Source: Parelaphostrongylus tenuis
Lineage: Eukaryota > Nematoda > Chromadorea > Rhabditida > Metastrongylidae
Reading direction: 5' to 3'
DNA: 64,000 bases
Assembly (NCBI GenBank): GCA_019055375.1
Contig: JAHQIW010000690.1
Coordinates: 62,001 to 126,000 of the forward strand
Shown: positions 1-11,485 of the stretch, piece by piece
How positions within the stretch are numbered: position 1 is the first letter of the stretch
Layout: each line of letters opens with the position of its first letter
Position numbers and translations under genes: made by a program
The notes under the pieces: model-generated
Seen by the model: the letters and a program-made list of their open reading frames with translations, nothing else
Database searches by the model: none
What the model was told of the DNA's origin: nothing

Positions 1-298
1 CAGTATTCCTCATAGGTATCATTTTGTAGGTGACGTTTTGATATGAGCATCTTTTTAGACTTTAGTAAAGCAGACGGTCAAATTATAGCCGTTTTCTATT
101 CTCTTCTAAACTTCACAAATTTCCTTAAACTCCTTTCCGGAAAAAAACGTGCGAAAAAGTGATAGGATAATGTGTTACGCTATAGAGGAACAGCATTGGG
201 GCTGTGTTATACTTTGATTTTATTATGGTGCCGTATGTTTCATAAAGTCAATCCTCACAGCAAAGCTGTACGGAAGGTGAACAAATCTTCTTTGCGCC
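1..298. other. no gene seen
   Basis: AT-rich sequence with short open frames only; no splice-bounded coding segment or known repeat recognised. Confidence 0.5.
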
Positions 299-1065
299 AG
301 ATAATCATTTTTGAGCCACGCATGCCATGTGGTCTGTTAAATGGGCTTACATATGAAGCCCCATACACGTGTTTCGACCTCGACGGTCTCGTCAGTCGGG
401 AAGTTACCCTTTCGTCTTCAGCCAATCTTCTGTGGTTGATCCACTCCTCATACTAAGAGTTAGCGACGACGACATTTTACACTGTGAGTCCAGTGAAATT
501 GTCACTGAACACAGAGCGTTGCACACTCGATCGTTCTTGGCTAGTATAATTAATCTGTCACATCTTTCGCTTCGAGTGCTTTTTTTTTGAGTTCACAGCT
601 CCAGATAATCATTTTTGAGCCGTCAAGTTCGAAACACGTGTATCGTGTCCTATATGTCAACCCATTTGACAGACCACATGACATGCGTGGCTCTGAAATG
701 ATTATCTGGCATATTGAAATTTGAGCCGTGGTCTTGAGAAAACACTCGAAAGATGTGATATATTAAATACACCAGTCAAGAGCAATCGAGTGTACAACAC
801 TGTTTGTTCAGTGATAATTTTACTAGACTTACAATGTAAAATGTTCGTTGTCGCTAACTTTCAGTGTGAGGACTGGAGCACTCACAGAGTATTGGCAAGA
901 CAAAGGGTGACTGCCCGACTGACGAGACCGTCAAGGTCGAAGCCCGTGTATCGGGTTCTGTAAGTCAGCCCATTTAACAGACCACATGAAATGCGTGGCC
1001 CAACAGTGACTATTTTGCATTTTGAAATGAGTTGTGGTCTTAAGAAAACACTCAAAGCGAAAGAA
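299..1065. mobile_element. foldback element, family F (copy 1)
   Basis: Long inverted repeat. The left arm (about 299-590) runs from AATCATTTTTGAGCCACG through GTTTCGACCTCGACGGTCTC. The same sequence returns in reverse complement near 600-720 and 720-1065 (GACGAGACCGTCAAGGTCGA). It has no coding capacity. Related copies lie at 31850-32455, 37785-37915 and 59030-59645. Probably a non-autonomous DNA transposon. Confidence 0.7.
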
Positions 1066-2699
1066 AAATCTTCTTTGGTATTACAGAGTGAGTTCAAAAC
1101 TTCCAAAACGGTCTGTGACATTTTGAAGTAAGCCTCTCCCGATCAAACAGCGCCAATATTCGGCCATGTTTCAATGAAAATCTTGTCTATGTGCAATAAA
1201 AAATGGATTTAAAACAAACTTCAGTGTTGCGAAGAAATTTAGTGTCGCGGAAGAAACTTTCACAAAGGCACTTTTACTTCGAACCGAGTGCACCCGCCTC
1301 GACAAATTCAGGACGCCGTCTATCATAAACATAGTTTACACCATCAAAATATCAATGATAGACTGTAATGGCAAAAATAGTCAAAAGAGAAAAACACTTT
1401 AAGCAGATATTTGTTGAATTGTTATCTTAATCCTCTGAATCATCAGTTAATAGCGTAGTCGTGGCGGAACAAATCTTTATCTTCGTAGCTTCCCAAGTTA
1501 TGACAAGCTAAGTAGTTTGGTCTAAGCCTAACAAGGCCTTCAGGAGCTTGAGAATTGTTTTGAAGGGCCATAACTACCAAACCATACGTCTAAAGATGTA
1601 CTCATCGCCGCTAAAAGGCGAAATCCGCGAAATTCTTCTCCAATCATATGGAAAAGGTAAAATTATTTGGGAACACAAAATTGACTGCACAAAATATACC
1701 CGCCACCGTGCTCATCATCTATTCAATTTTTACTGCGTTCAAGAAACTAGAGACGAATCATAATGGAGAGATGGCAGAAATCTGTTCAGGCCAGTGGCGC
1801 ATGCACTGAATAGTGTTGCTAAGTAATTCAAATACTTCTGTTTAGTAAATTTGGTGTTTAATGCTCTATCATGAAAACTTATGAGAAGACTTAGATATTG
1901 CCACTTTTAGAGCAATCATGGAATGCGTTTCATCACAACGTACGACAGCTCTATCACGACGAATACATTTCCCTTAGCGATCTTCACAACTGCACGCAAT
2001 GGCCGAACCAGCGACCACGTGTTTATGATAAATCTCTTCCAGATTCTGAATGTCATAACTCAGTCTATTCTAGATGGATCCAGTTTCCAATGGCATTTTC
2101 TGATTCTTCGCATCGACTCTATCAAAAAAGCTCTCATCTTAGCTGAAACCTCTGAAAGCGCCTGAAAAATTTACGTTAAATATTACATGGTTCCACGCTA
2201 CTACAATATAGCACCTTCACATTGTAAACGTTATAACTCAGCATGATTTGAGAGAATCCGGTCGTTGGTCCCCCCACTTTATTTACGATATCAGTGCTGC
2301 GAGGGTTGGAGACTTTTGGTTGAATATCTTTGGCGTAAAACTTAAATAATCATATTTTTATGACGAACTCTCTATTAACCTCGTCATGCTTCAATATATC
2401 CTAATTTTAATCTTTAAGAAGGTTTAAGGCCCGAGGTTTTAACGCCAAAGTCATACACGCGTGTTTCGGAGGTCTCGCCCTCCTCGCCAGTGACCTACGC
2501 CCCACATTAAGCCTTGCATTGTAGCAAGGAGGGAAGCGTATGTGGTGACGGCATAGTGTACAATGACACTGTGCCATCACCACTTCTCAGTCGATGGATT
2601 TCGGCTGGTAGAACAAAAGTGATTCATGGCATAGATTGTTTTTGAAACCTCGCAATAAACATTCAATATAAATTTCCAAAAATGTTTGAAGCTTTATCC
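1066..2699. other. no gene seen
   Basis: Only short, overlapping open frames without recognisable domains. The stretch near 2560-2615 (TCACCACTTCTCAGTCGATG) resembles 8817-8840, so it is probably an edge of an interspersed repeat. Confidence 0.45.
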
Positions 2700-3240
2700 G
2701 AGATTGGTACGCCACTCCATTAAAAAAAAGCTGTATACATGAATGTGAGACGATACCATGGTTGGAATGGAAGTACAGAAGCAATTGCGAAAAATGCAAA
2801 ATTATTGCATGAATTCCAAGTTAAAACAATAATAATTATTCTTTGAAACAGAAGCCATCGTTTTCTACGACTTTCTATAATCAGTCCACCAAGTTTTGGA
2901 TCTGGTCCTGGCTTTGGCCCGCGTTTTGCTGCAGCAAGACAATGCCAGACCGCACACTGCCAAAAATACCATGGGCAAGTTTGACGAATTGGACAGAACC
3001 GGGGTTCTGCCGTATCCCGCCTGCAGTGCAGATTACGTTCAATCCACTTTGGCATTTTCCTCCTATCTATGCAACTTTTTGGAGGGTCGTTGATTTGACT
3101 CGTTCAATGAAGTTGAAGAAGCATGTCAAGAGATCTTTGATTCGAAGTCAAAGGACGGTGATTTCGACCAGATCCGAAAACATAGCGGATCGATGGCAGA
3201 TAGTTGTAAAGAACGACCTTTTTCAAAATGACCATTCGCT
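2700..3240 (+). pseudogene. decayed mariner transposase, C-terminal half
   Basis: Fragments in different frames give LLQQDNARPHTAKNTMGKFD, then CNFLEGR, a cysteine-bearing EEACQEIFDSKSKD-like segment and IADRWQIVVKNDLF. These are the central HxDNARPH catalytic region and the C-terminal DRWQ..V.ND motif of mariner transposases. Frameshifts and stops break it, and the N-terminal DNA-binding part is absent. Shares a subfamily look with 38400-38780. Confidence 0.8.
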
Positions 3241-3860
3241 CCGCTTTCTCTGATGAGCAAATTTCTCGCCAAATGATGCTATGGGCTTGCCGCTAGTGGA
3301 CGGACTCTGCTTGATATGTCAAGGCGTCTCTCTGCACTCTTGCACTTTCCCTAAACATAAAAGTTCGTTGAGGTTATGGTGATGGTTTTGATGACTTGAT
3401 AAGCTAACCTCCAGTGTAATTTTTGCTAATCGCGAGAGAATCATATGTTATACATGCACCATCGAAAATGTTAATGCGACCGGTAATTCTTTTCACTACA
3501 ACGTTCGAGTGCGCAGATCTTCTGAGCTTGTGAGCAGGTGGAGACGCCCGATCATTCAATAATTTGACTTATATCTTGAGCTTTGAAAAAATTTTGATAG
3601 TAAATACTTCATTATCCTCTCACTTTGGCAAATCGGTACACCAACAGTTCTTTGATCGTGCACAATCTAGTTTAAAAGAACTGAAGTTCTAATTATCCTT
3701 GAACTATTTGCTCATAGATTGAAAGAATTATGGAAATCAGAATGTCCAATGTAAAATTGACAACATGCTTCAATAATTTATAATTCTTTCTTTATAGTAT
3801 TCTGGACTGAAAGTCCGTTCTCTTCAGAAAACGATATTATATGTGTCTATATTCAGAGAA

Positions 3861-4121
3861 TCACTGGTTCGATCTCGCGCGCTTATGGCTCACCAAGCCA
3901 TCCATCCCTCCGGGGTCGGTAAATTGGTACCAGACAGGTCTCAAACTTGTCTGGGAGGATAAGCAGCACTGACTCGGTTCAGCGGGAGGCCACCGCGAGT
4001 CATTGTAAAGGCCAGATGTGCATTCAATCACCTCAAAACGAAGTTAAAAAAATTGAAGTCGAATGCATGGCGCATCCCTCAGGGATTGATCAACGCCGAG
4101 AGCTTTATCCTTTATCCTTTT
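3861..4121 (+). mobile_element. tRNA-derived SINE, family A, 5'-truncated, with target-site duplication
   Basis: Begins inside the tRNA-like head (box B GGTTCGATCTC) and runs through the family body (CTCACCAAGCCATCCATCCC) to the tail GCTTTATCCTTT. It is flanked by a 13-bp duplication, TATATTCAGAGAA, at 3848-3860 and 4122-4134. The 5' truncation and duplication indicate LINE-driven insertion. Confidence 0.85.
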
Positions 4122-4376
4122 TATATTCAGAGAAATTGTCTCAAACTCCTAAATCAACGAAAAAAATCCTAGGAGTTCTAGCAATGGATGCGTCCCCACT
4201 TTAAAGTGCAACAATGCGAAATGGTATGTATAATTTGTACTCTTAAAAAATTGCTCGTGTACAATTTGATTGTATCACAGCTTCACATGTTCTCCCCATT
4301 CTCAGCTGGATAAGGCAATGCGTACGGTAAGAAGTTTGTGAATCCCTTCAAACCGAGTGATGAGAAGTATCGGACA

Positions 4377-4500
4377 GTGTTATGGCAAGTGGTGTTATTG
4401 CAGCTGACGGTGTTATTGTAAGTGATCATGTTATTGCATGTGACATTGTTATGACAAGTGACTGTTATTGTAATTGACGATAATATTGTAATTGACGAAG
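4377..4500 (+). repeat. degenerate short tandem repeat
   Basis: About eight imperfect units of the type GTTATTGTAAGTGAC, alternating with GTTATTGCA and similar variants. Shows up as Asn/Thr/Cys-rich translation on the minus strand, not a real protein. Confidence 0.7.
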
Positions 4501-5149
4501 CATGACTAAGCGGCGGAGACCGTTTGGGGTTGCTATATTCGCCTCGAAGAAGAAACACGGGAGGCGAGTTCCAGTGGGTGAGTATGTAGTGTTAGCAGTG
4601 GGGTCGCTAGTGATTAGATATGGGCAGAATCCCTAAACCGCGGTGGTGGGCCGAGCATAGCCAAAGTGAGTTTGCTCCGCCACGGAAGTACTACGTTCCG
4701 CTCACAGTTCTATTAAATTCGTCTGAGTTGTATGAATGCAACCTTATGAAAGCCATTAGTTACAAGACAACGAGATTGTGTGGAGAGAGCAATGATGGAT
4801 CAATTATGATTTGAGGTGAGGTGGTCCGGGTGACGTCAGACGACCGTACGGATGATGACCCGCGATCGAACTGACTGTTGAGGTTGGTGGCAGCTGGGTG
4901 CCGCCCTCGTCACTTGGACCATTTCTGTCTGAGGTCCTCGAACCTCTGCGATACCACTTGCTCTCTAAGACCGTAGACCATTTGCGTTGCCTAAATTATC
5001 ATGTAATTCCCGAAAAGAGCAAAACTCCGTGGGGAGGTTTGCTATATACGCCATGAACAAGTTTGCCTAGTACAGTGGCTCTTGTCAGTTACATAGGAGA
5101 AAGGTGACTCCTTATTTCTGTCAAAACACGATTTAGGATGAGACATATC

Positions 5150-5955
5150 GGCCGAATAAAATTTTAGCATCTTCGAAACATCACTTCCGGATACTAATTT
5201 CTATAAATTTCATCTCTCTATTCTTCCCAAGACCGACTATTGCAACCTCGGCATTGAATAAATAATTCGTGATTTTCTTTGCTTCAGCACACATGAAGTT
5301 TTTAAAACAAGTTTATTTTGTACAAAGTAGTACAATAGAGATCGTATCCGTGGCTAATGTTTCGGCAGTCTTGCCTTCCTCAGAGCCTGACCTGAAGGAG
5401 TCTGACTGACCTACATCAACTTAGTCAGACACTTCCGGTACCAAAGCAGAATAGAAGGAAAAGAGAGAAAGAAAGAAGAAAAAAGTAAGAAAGGAAAAAA
5501 TATTCAAATAATTTTAAAATCGTAAAATAATCAACTACATTTGACTCACCGTTTTGTTGTTATGGTGTCCACTATACATGTAGACCAGCTGCACTGCGTC
5601 TTACATGGACGAGGAGTGTGCCTGACTCAGATCCGTTAAATCGATCCAAGATATGGCGCGAAATCATGCGTGATTAGGAGAGACTCATCTTTACGATTCA
5701 GTCATAGTCATAGTCATAGTCAGAGTACATAAGATTCACCCGCGAGACTCCTAAAGAAAATTGGCTCCCTTTCTCAACGTCTAAGTAAAACTATCTGCAT
5801 GCGGCTACATCACTAAGTGCTACCAAAAGCCAAGCATTTTGTTTCATTACCTCTCATCTCACCCCACACGTACAAAAATGGCGCTCATAAAAAATATGTT
5901 CCGCACAGCTGCTTGTGTGTTTTTCTTATATACACTATTTCTTTGCTCTATCCAT
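5150..5955 (-). mobile_element. Penelope-like element 3' region (non-coding fragment)
   Basis: In reverse orientation it matches 13330-14060 and the 12255-12680 part of the GIY-YIG-bearing copy. Shared features are a segment beginning GCAGCTGTGCGGAACATA, the line CGTCCATGTAAGACG, a purine-rich tract (5455-5500), CTGCCGAAACATTAGCC, and the end CAATGCCGAGGTTGC. No reverse transcriptase is present. Confidence 0.7.
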
Positions 5956-7859
5956 GTCCCAAACTTTGCCTACTATAAGGATTATTTCGACCTGCATTCT
6001 CCATCATTCATGAAAAGAACCGAATGGTCATGCAGCCACCGAAGCAACATAAGAAATGTTTGAAGACCCTTGTAGAGAACGAACGCGAGATAGGGAATCG
6101 AATGCAAGAAGTACTGAGATCTTCATAGCAAATTGTGATCACGTTGCGTAAATTAAAAATATGAAATTCCTTAGACGTACTGGATGAACTTATGAAGCAC
6201 TGCTTATTTCCACTAGGCTCGTACTTCTCACAAGATTTACAGAACCTAAAAGATTACTGAGAAGTCTATGACGCTTTCCTGAGCAAGAATAGCACTCACT
6301 TGCAACCATTGCTATTTGATAAGGGGATTGGCTTTTAGATGTTTAATGAGTAATTTAGTGTGTTTCTTCGAGAATGTCATTCACGACGTAGTATGGAATT
6401 ATTTCACTCATGGGATGCGCGCAGCGATACGCAGACTTCAACAATTACTAATCGGTAAAAACTATTTCCAATCATCCGCTTCTCTTCACGACGCGTCACA
6501 GTGGCGTTTACTATGATACTGTTTGAGATGGGAACTGAACTTTCGCCAGAACTCTGTGTGCGAACGTAAGAAAACTTGCCATATTGTTATAAGGAATAGA
6601 AGCGGATTGAATACCCTGTCAATGTAATTCTTGACAGACGAAAATCATGGACATAGATGATTTTAGACTATTTATTGCATCGCTGTCTCGGCTGCAAAAT
6701 TTCTAGGTTCCATGTCACGTGATACGTAGTCGTTTGTGCAGCTCTTCGATTGCCTTAACGATAATCTTGTCATAATCGCAAGAAGACTGATAGCACACCA
6801 AGAATCTTGGTAATATAGCGGTTGGCACGCTCTCCATATCTCAACGAATATAATATTAGATATGTATAGAATATAGTGACTAATGTATGTAATTTTATCA
6901 CCATTTGTTATGTCATGTAAATATATTATGTTATTAGAAGTTACAGATTATTTGAAAACTGCTGCTATGAATTGCAGACTGTTGGATAAATGGTGATAAA
7001 TAAACTATATATAGTGATCGTTTGTGTTATGACTTACTTTATGAGATATGGTGTGATTTGGTGTGCCAGTGATTCGAACATCTTGTAGTGAAAACATTCC
7101 AGCTGACGTCTATAATTCTGCAAAATATATACATTGATTATCCGACTGATGAGCCTTTAAACGACGATACAGCCGTCTAGCACTCTATAAGTCAGACCTT
7201 AGACCTCACTAAAGACTTAGAACATGTTATCAGACTATAGAATTATCATTGTTTTTGAGCGAAATCTATTAAACTGTCGAAAGTAAAGGTATTCTAATGA
7301 ATTAATGCACTTTTGTTATTTTTGTTGCACTTCTTTGAGTAATATTTTGTTATAGCAAAAAAAGCTCAGTATGAGTCGGTCGCACATACCCTGCAAAAGG
7401 CCCATGCTCACACATGCTCTTGAGAGCGGGAATAATGCACTCCTCCACCATCTGCAATACATTGAATACGTTCCTTTGTGAAAGGTACAAAATAATGAAT
7501 AGGAAATTTAGCAATAAATAACGAACAAAGTGTCAAGAATATCTCCACTCTGAGCTGCGTAGAGGAATTAACTGCTGTTGGTAAAAATCAACATATTTCT
7601 CATCGAAGCTGCAGGAGATTCCTCCAATTTCATTTTCTGATGTCTAAAACTTTATTAAAGACTTCACTAGGGATTTGGATCACTCATCACTGAAGACAGC
7701 ATGCATATCAAGAGCCATGACAGCGTTTAAGTGCAACTGCCGGCTATTTTTGTCGGAACCACTGAATTAACTTGTTCATGAACAGCCAATTACATATGAT
7801 TCTGTTGCTGTTACCAACCGCATTTTCAGCATCGTCTTATAATCTTCAAACTGTATTAT
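5956..7859. other. no gene seen
   Basis: AT-rich, with short open frames only and no splice-bounded coding segments or recognised transposon protein. Confidence 0.4.
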
Positions 7860-7975
7860 TAAATAGTGTTTATTTTGAAGCTTACAAATTGACACACCTC
7901 GGTTGCTAGGTGGAAATGGTTCGCCTGCCACGCGTATTCTCTGGTTTCGATTCGCGGCCAATTCATCGCTTGAAT
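7860..7975 (-). mobile_element. tRNA-like SINE fragment, family C
   Basis: Shares GGCGAACCATTTCC and the flanking GTCAATT..GTAAGCTT with 16895-17045 in opposite orientation; the conserved edge resembles a tRNA T-arm (GATTCCCGGCC in the other copy). Repeat, not a gene. Confidence 0.5.
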
Positions 7976-7984
7976 TCCATTGTC

Positions 7985-8160
7985 AGAGGAATATAGAACA
8001 GCGAAGTTGGGTAGATTAGTTAATGTATCGGCATGAGGAGCTAGGAGCGTCCCACAAGCATAGGGTGAGACAGGCTTCCACAGCCGAAGTGTTTGAACTG
8101 GTGAAATGGCAAGCTTACATAAGCTACAGGCAGAGGGCGTGGCTTGTGATACTGATCAAT
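7985..8160 (-). repeat. second copy of a promoter-like GC-rich repeat
   Basis: Reverse-complement relative of 15100-15290: shares the CACAAGCC..GCCCTCTG block, the TATAAG-like block and TTCTATA near the start-like end. See the 15050-15320 entry. Confidence 0.5.
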
Positions 8161-9046
8161 GAATAGCGATTAACGTATAATTGACGAGTGAAGGGAGAGA
8201 TTATAACAATTATGAGATAATGGGGAGCATCCGCTAAGCGAAGCATGACCAAGATGGGTGAATACACACACGTGAAGCGCCTGGTATAGAACAAAGTGAC
8301 ATTTAAATGCCGCCAAAACAACGTAATGAAGAGTAAACGTCTAGTATGGAGAACTAGTAAATAGTTCACTGAGAAGTTCTTATGTCGTTCGCTCATATTA
8401 TACCTTAACTTTTGGGCTTCTAGACAACTTGTTTATCAAATATCACTCGATCGCCGCCGAACCCAGAAATATTATCAAGATCGGAATGTGATGAGTTCTT
8501 AGCACTCATAAACACAACAAGCTTTTACGCGTCGCACTCGAGCCTTTATAATAATGAAAAAGTCATCTACTTTTTGAGTTGCACCTTTTTTATTCACCTT
8601 ATTATCGATTAAAAGATAGCATAGAGAAAAGTGTCAGGTTGTTCGGACATGTGAGAACAAGTAACTTCACTATTGTCGAATATGTCGTAAATCAGTCTGA
8701 ATGCTTGAATGCCACTTGGAATATATTGTAAAGTACTCACGGATTTTATAGGAGCGGACTTACTTTGTAATATAAATGAAATATATAATACAGATTATCA
8801 GTAAGTGATATTGTGTTATCACCACTTTTTTAGTCGATGGAATGCGGTTGCTAGTGAATATGCAAATGGGAGTTTTCAGTGATATCAACCAAGTTACGCT
8901 TACGGGAGTGATACAAAGAAAGAAGCGAGTATGCCAGCAAAAGGTAGATTTGTTACCTTAGTACTTTTGAATCCAGAAGCTACATTCAAATCGAGTATGT
9001 TTAGTAAAGAACTTTTAAAGGACTGAGTAAATTAGTCTAACGAAAA

Positions 9047-9354
9047 AACTTAACGGATATAAGATAAAGCTCTCGGCGTTAATCAGTCCCTGATGGATGC
9101 GCCATGCATTCGTCTTCAGTTTTTTAACTTCGTTTGAGGTAAGCGAATGCATATCTGGCTTTTACAATGACTTGAGGTGGCCTCCCGCTGTACCGAGTCA
9201 ATGCTGCTTATCCTCTCAGACGAGTCTACAACCAGTCCAGGACAATTTACCGACCCTGGAGGTATGGACGAATTGTTAATCCATGAACGTGAGATCGAAC
9301 CACTAACATCGTGTCCGACACAGTGCAACTCTAACCACTGCGCCACATACGGTC
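9047..9354 (-). mobile_element. tRNA-derived SINE, family A, near full length
   Basis: Head at the high-coordinate end (reverse complement of AACCACTGCGCCACATAC), tail at the low end (reverse of ATAAAGCTCTCGGCG). A 10-bp duplication, CTAACGAAAA, lies at 9037-9046 and 9355-9364. Confidence 0.85.
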
Positions 9355-9604
9355 CTAACGAAAAGCTTCCTGATTGTTAATTGTGATGTAAACAAAAATG
9401 AAGTCTACACCTTGGTTGTGTGGTTTTGCACTACAAGAATAATCCAGATATAGTAGGGTAGTTGTTTCACAGCTTGATTTTCTCTGCTATTGCAGGCAAG
9501 AGCAAAGAGTGTAGCAGTCTCATACAACAATATAAAATATTTTTGAAATTTCCCTCAGCGAGGCTCTACCTTTCCTCACGGTGGCGTTTTTTATACTTGG
9601 ACTC

Positions 9605-9945
9605 CTACAGGATAATATTCCTGTATCACCTGTCGTCCCGTTGATCGTCGAGTGACTTGATCGGGTACCAGCAACATTTCCATTTTTCCCTATCGCGTGT
9701 AAGAGTAGTCCAGTGGGTCCTCCTTGCTCTAGAGATTTGCTGAGCATCATATCTTTCTTCTAGTTTTTTCGTGAAGAAATCGGACAATCGGGTCGGTGGT
9801 CTTCCTGTAAAGCGCTTGATATCCCGAGGAATCCAGTCGGTAATGGCTCTCGTCCATCGGTTGTCGTTGAAGCACATCACGTGTTCAACCCACTTTATTT
9901 TCGATATTCTAGCGTGTAGATCGGCATTCTTGACCTTAGATCGAT
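9605..9945 (-). pseudogene. RTE-type LINE, 3' end of the ORF
   Basis: Reads ARISKIKWVEHVMCFNDNRW, then RAITDWIPRDIKRFTGRPPT, LSDFFTKKLEERYDAQ, ending KSLDDQRDD. This is the C-terminal tail typical of nematode RTE-clade retrotransposon polyproteins, followed by the 3' terminus CAGGTGATACAGG. 5'-truncated, as LINE copies usually are. Confidence 0.8.
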
Positions 9946-10131
9946 GCGTAGGTTAGAACTTCGATCTTTTTTCTCAATTCGTACTCAGGGTGTCAAAACG
10001 CTATAAAAAGGATCGTATTAACGCGAAACAAACTAGACTCGTCTGAGATATATTGATTGTTGTCTGATCAGAAATTGTACTTGTAGGGAATAATGTAAGC
10101 ATATTATTATTTACTATTATAGTGCACAGGG

Positions 10132-10400
10132 CACCGTGGCCAAGAGGTAGCGATGCTCGCCGCATCGCTTTTAGAGCGAATCCACCCGCATACTCTCTTC
10201 GCTAGTCAACAACAACGTCCCATGAAATGCTACAATCAGGCCATCCACGACATTGCAAGGAGACTTGCTCAACCAGTATCTTACGCCGTTCGAGAGCAAG
10301 ACGAAAAACGAACTGAATGATAGAGGTACTGGCATCCGCACAGTGAAAAACGAAATACTCTGATGACGGATCAATAAAGTGTCTATAGTTATTATACTAT
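10132..10400 (+). mobile_element. tRNA-derived SINE, family B
   Basis: Head GGCACCGTGGCCAAGAGGTA is tRNA-like (box A). The body contains GTCAACAACAACGTC and GACGAAAAACGAACTGAA, and it ends at an AATAAAGTGTCTA block holding a poly(A) signal. Other copies: 14605-14820, 19990-20265, 47800-48003. Confidence 0.7.
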
Positions 10401-10479
10401 TGCCAGCGTTCAAATCACCTTTGTCGATACATCACCGAAATCTCGCAAATTTGAAAGGGATTCGAAGTACTGATCGTTG

Positions 10480-10815
10480 TCAACGATCGAGGATCAAAAA
10501 CACCGTTCTACGCGCCAGGCTATAGAAATTAAGGTGAGGGGGACACGTAATTCACTCTAGCGACAACCTATGGACGAGACCGTTGCTGACTGGATTCCTT
10601 GGGATGTCAAGCACGTAGGAAGATTACTGATCCGATGGTGCGATTTTTTCACAAATATCCTAAAAGGAAGATATGATGATCAACGAATTTCTAGAGCGAG
10701 GACGACCCACTGGGCTACTCTTGCACACGATAGGTAAAATGAAAGTATTGCTGGTGCCCGCTCGAGTAACTCGACGCTCAACAAGACGGCATGTGACAGG
10801 TGATACAGGTAATTA
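10480..10815 (+). pseudogene. RTE-type LINE 3' fragment
   Basis: Broken frame reading ETVADWIPWDVKH, CDFFTNILKGRYDDQRISRA and RTTHWATLAHDR, with the 3' terminus GACAGGTGATACAGG. Same family as 9605-9945 but in plus orientation. Confidence 0.75.
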
Positions 10816-10917
10816 CTGATTATCGTGCTATTTGCATTAACTATATTAATACTACTTGCACTGGCGCCACTGAATATAACGTTTGAGCCGTTAGGCTTAA
10901 CTTTATCACTATTACTG

Positions 10918-11170
10918 GATTTTAGAAGGATACAACTCTCGGCGTTGATCAATCCCTAAGGGACCCACCATGCAATGGTCTCCTTTTTTACTTCGTTTGA
11001 GGTGACTGAATGCATATCTTGTCTTTAGAAGGACTTGCGCTAGCCTACCGATGCATCAGGTCAGTGTTTCTATCCTCCTAACAAGTCTCCTTATTATTTA
11101 CCGATTCCAGAGGGATGGAAGACTTGGTGAGCTTTAATCGTGTGGTCAAACCATCTACCGATTGATTGGC
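10918..11170 (-). mobile_element. degenerate SINE, family A
   Basis: Tail-to-head in reverse: CAACTCTCGGCGTTGATC, then the GAGGTGACTGAATGCATA block, then a decayed head. No clear target-site duplication; an old copy. Confidence 0.65.
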
Positions 11171-11485
11171 AAATGTATGTCGTGGAGCACCTTTAAAAAC
11201 TGCGACACACGAAAACCAAAAAACTGGGTATCACCAACCCGACAACTTCAGTTTCTGACGACAGAGAAGGAAATGTTGTGACAAGTCTCAGAGGTACTCA
11301 TCAAAAGAAATTAAATCAACGTCCGTTAATCCTTCAATATCAGTCGCTTTTCCGTTCAAAATCAAGACTTTCACAGCTTTTTGAACTGATCGACGAAAAT
11401 TTGGCAGGGCAGTGTGTTTCTGCATTTCATTCATTCAGTTTGTCGATTATATCGAGTGGTATAAATGTATTCTTTCAGGCTTATA

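Noticed and set aside
4283..4558. Minus-strand Thr/Asn/Cys-rich protein
   Set aside because: It is a translation of the short tandem repeat at 4377-4500.
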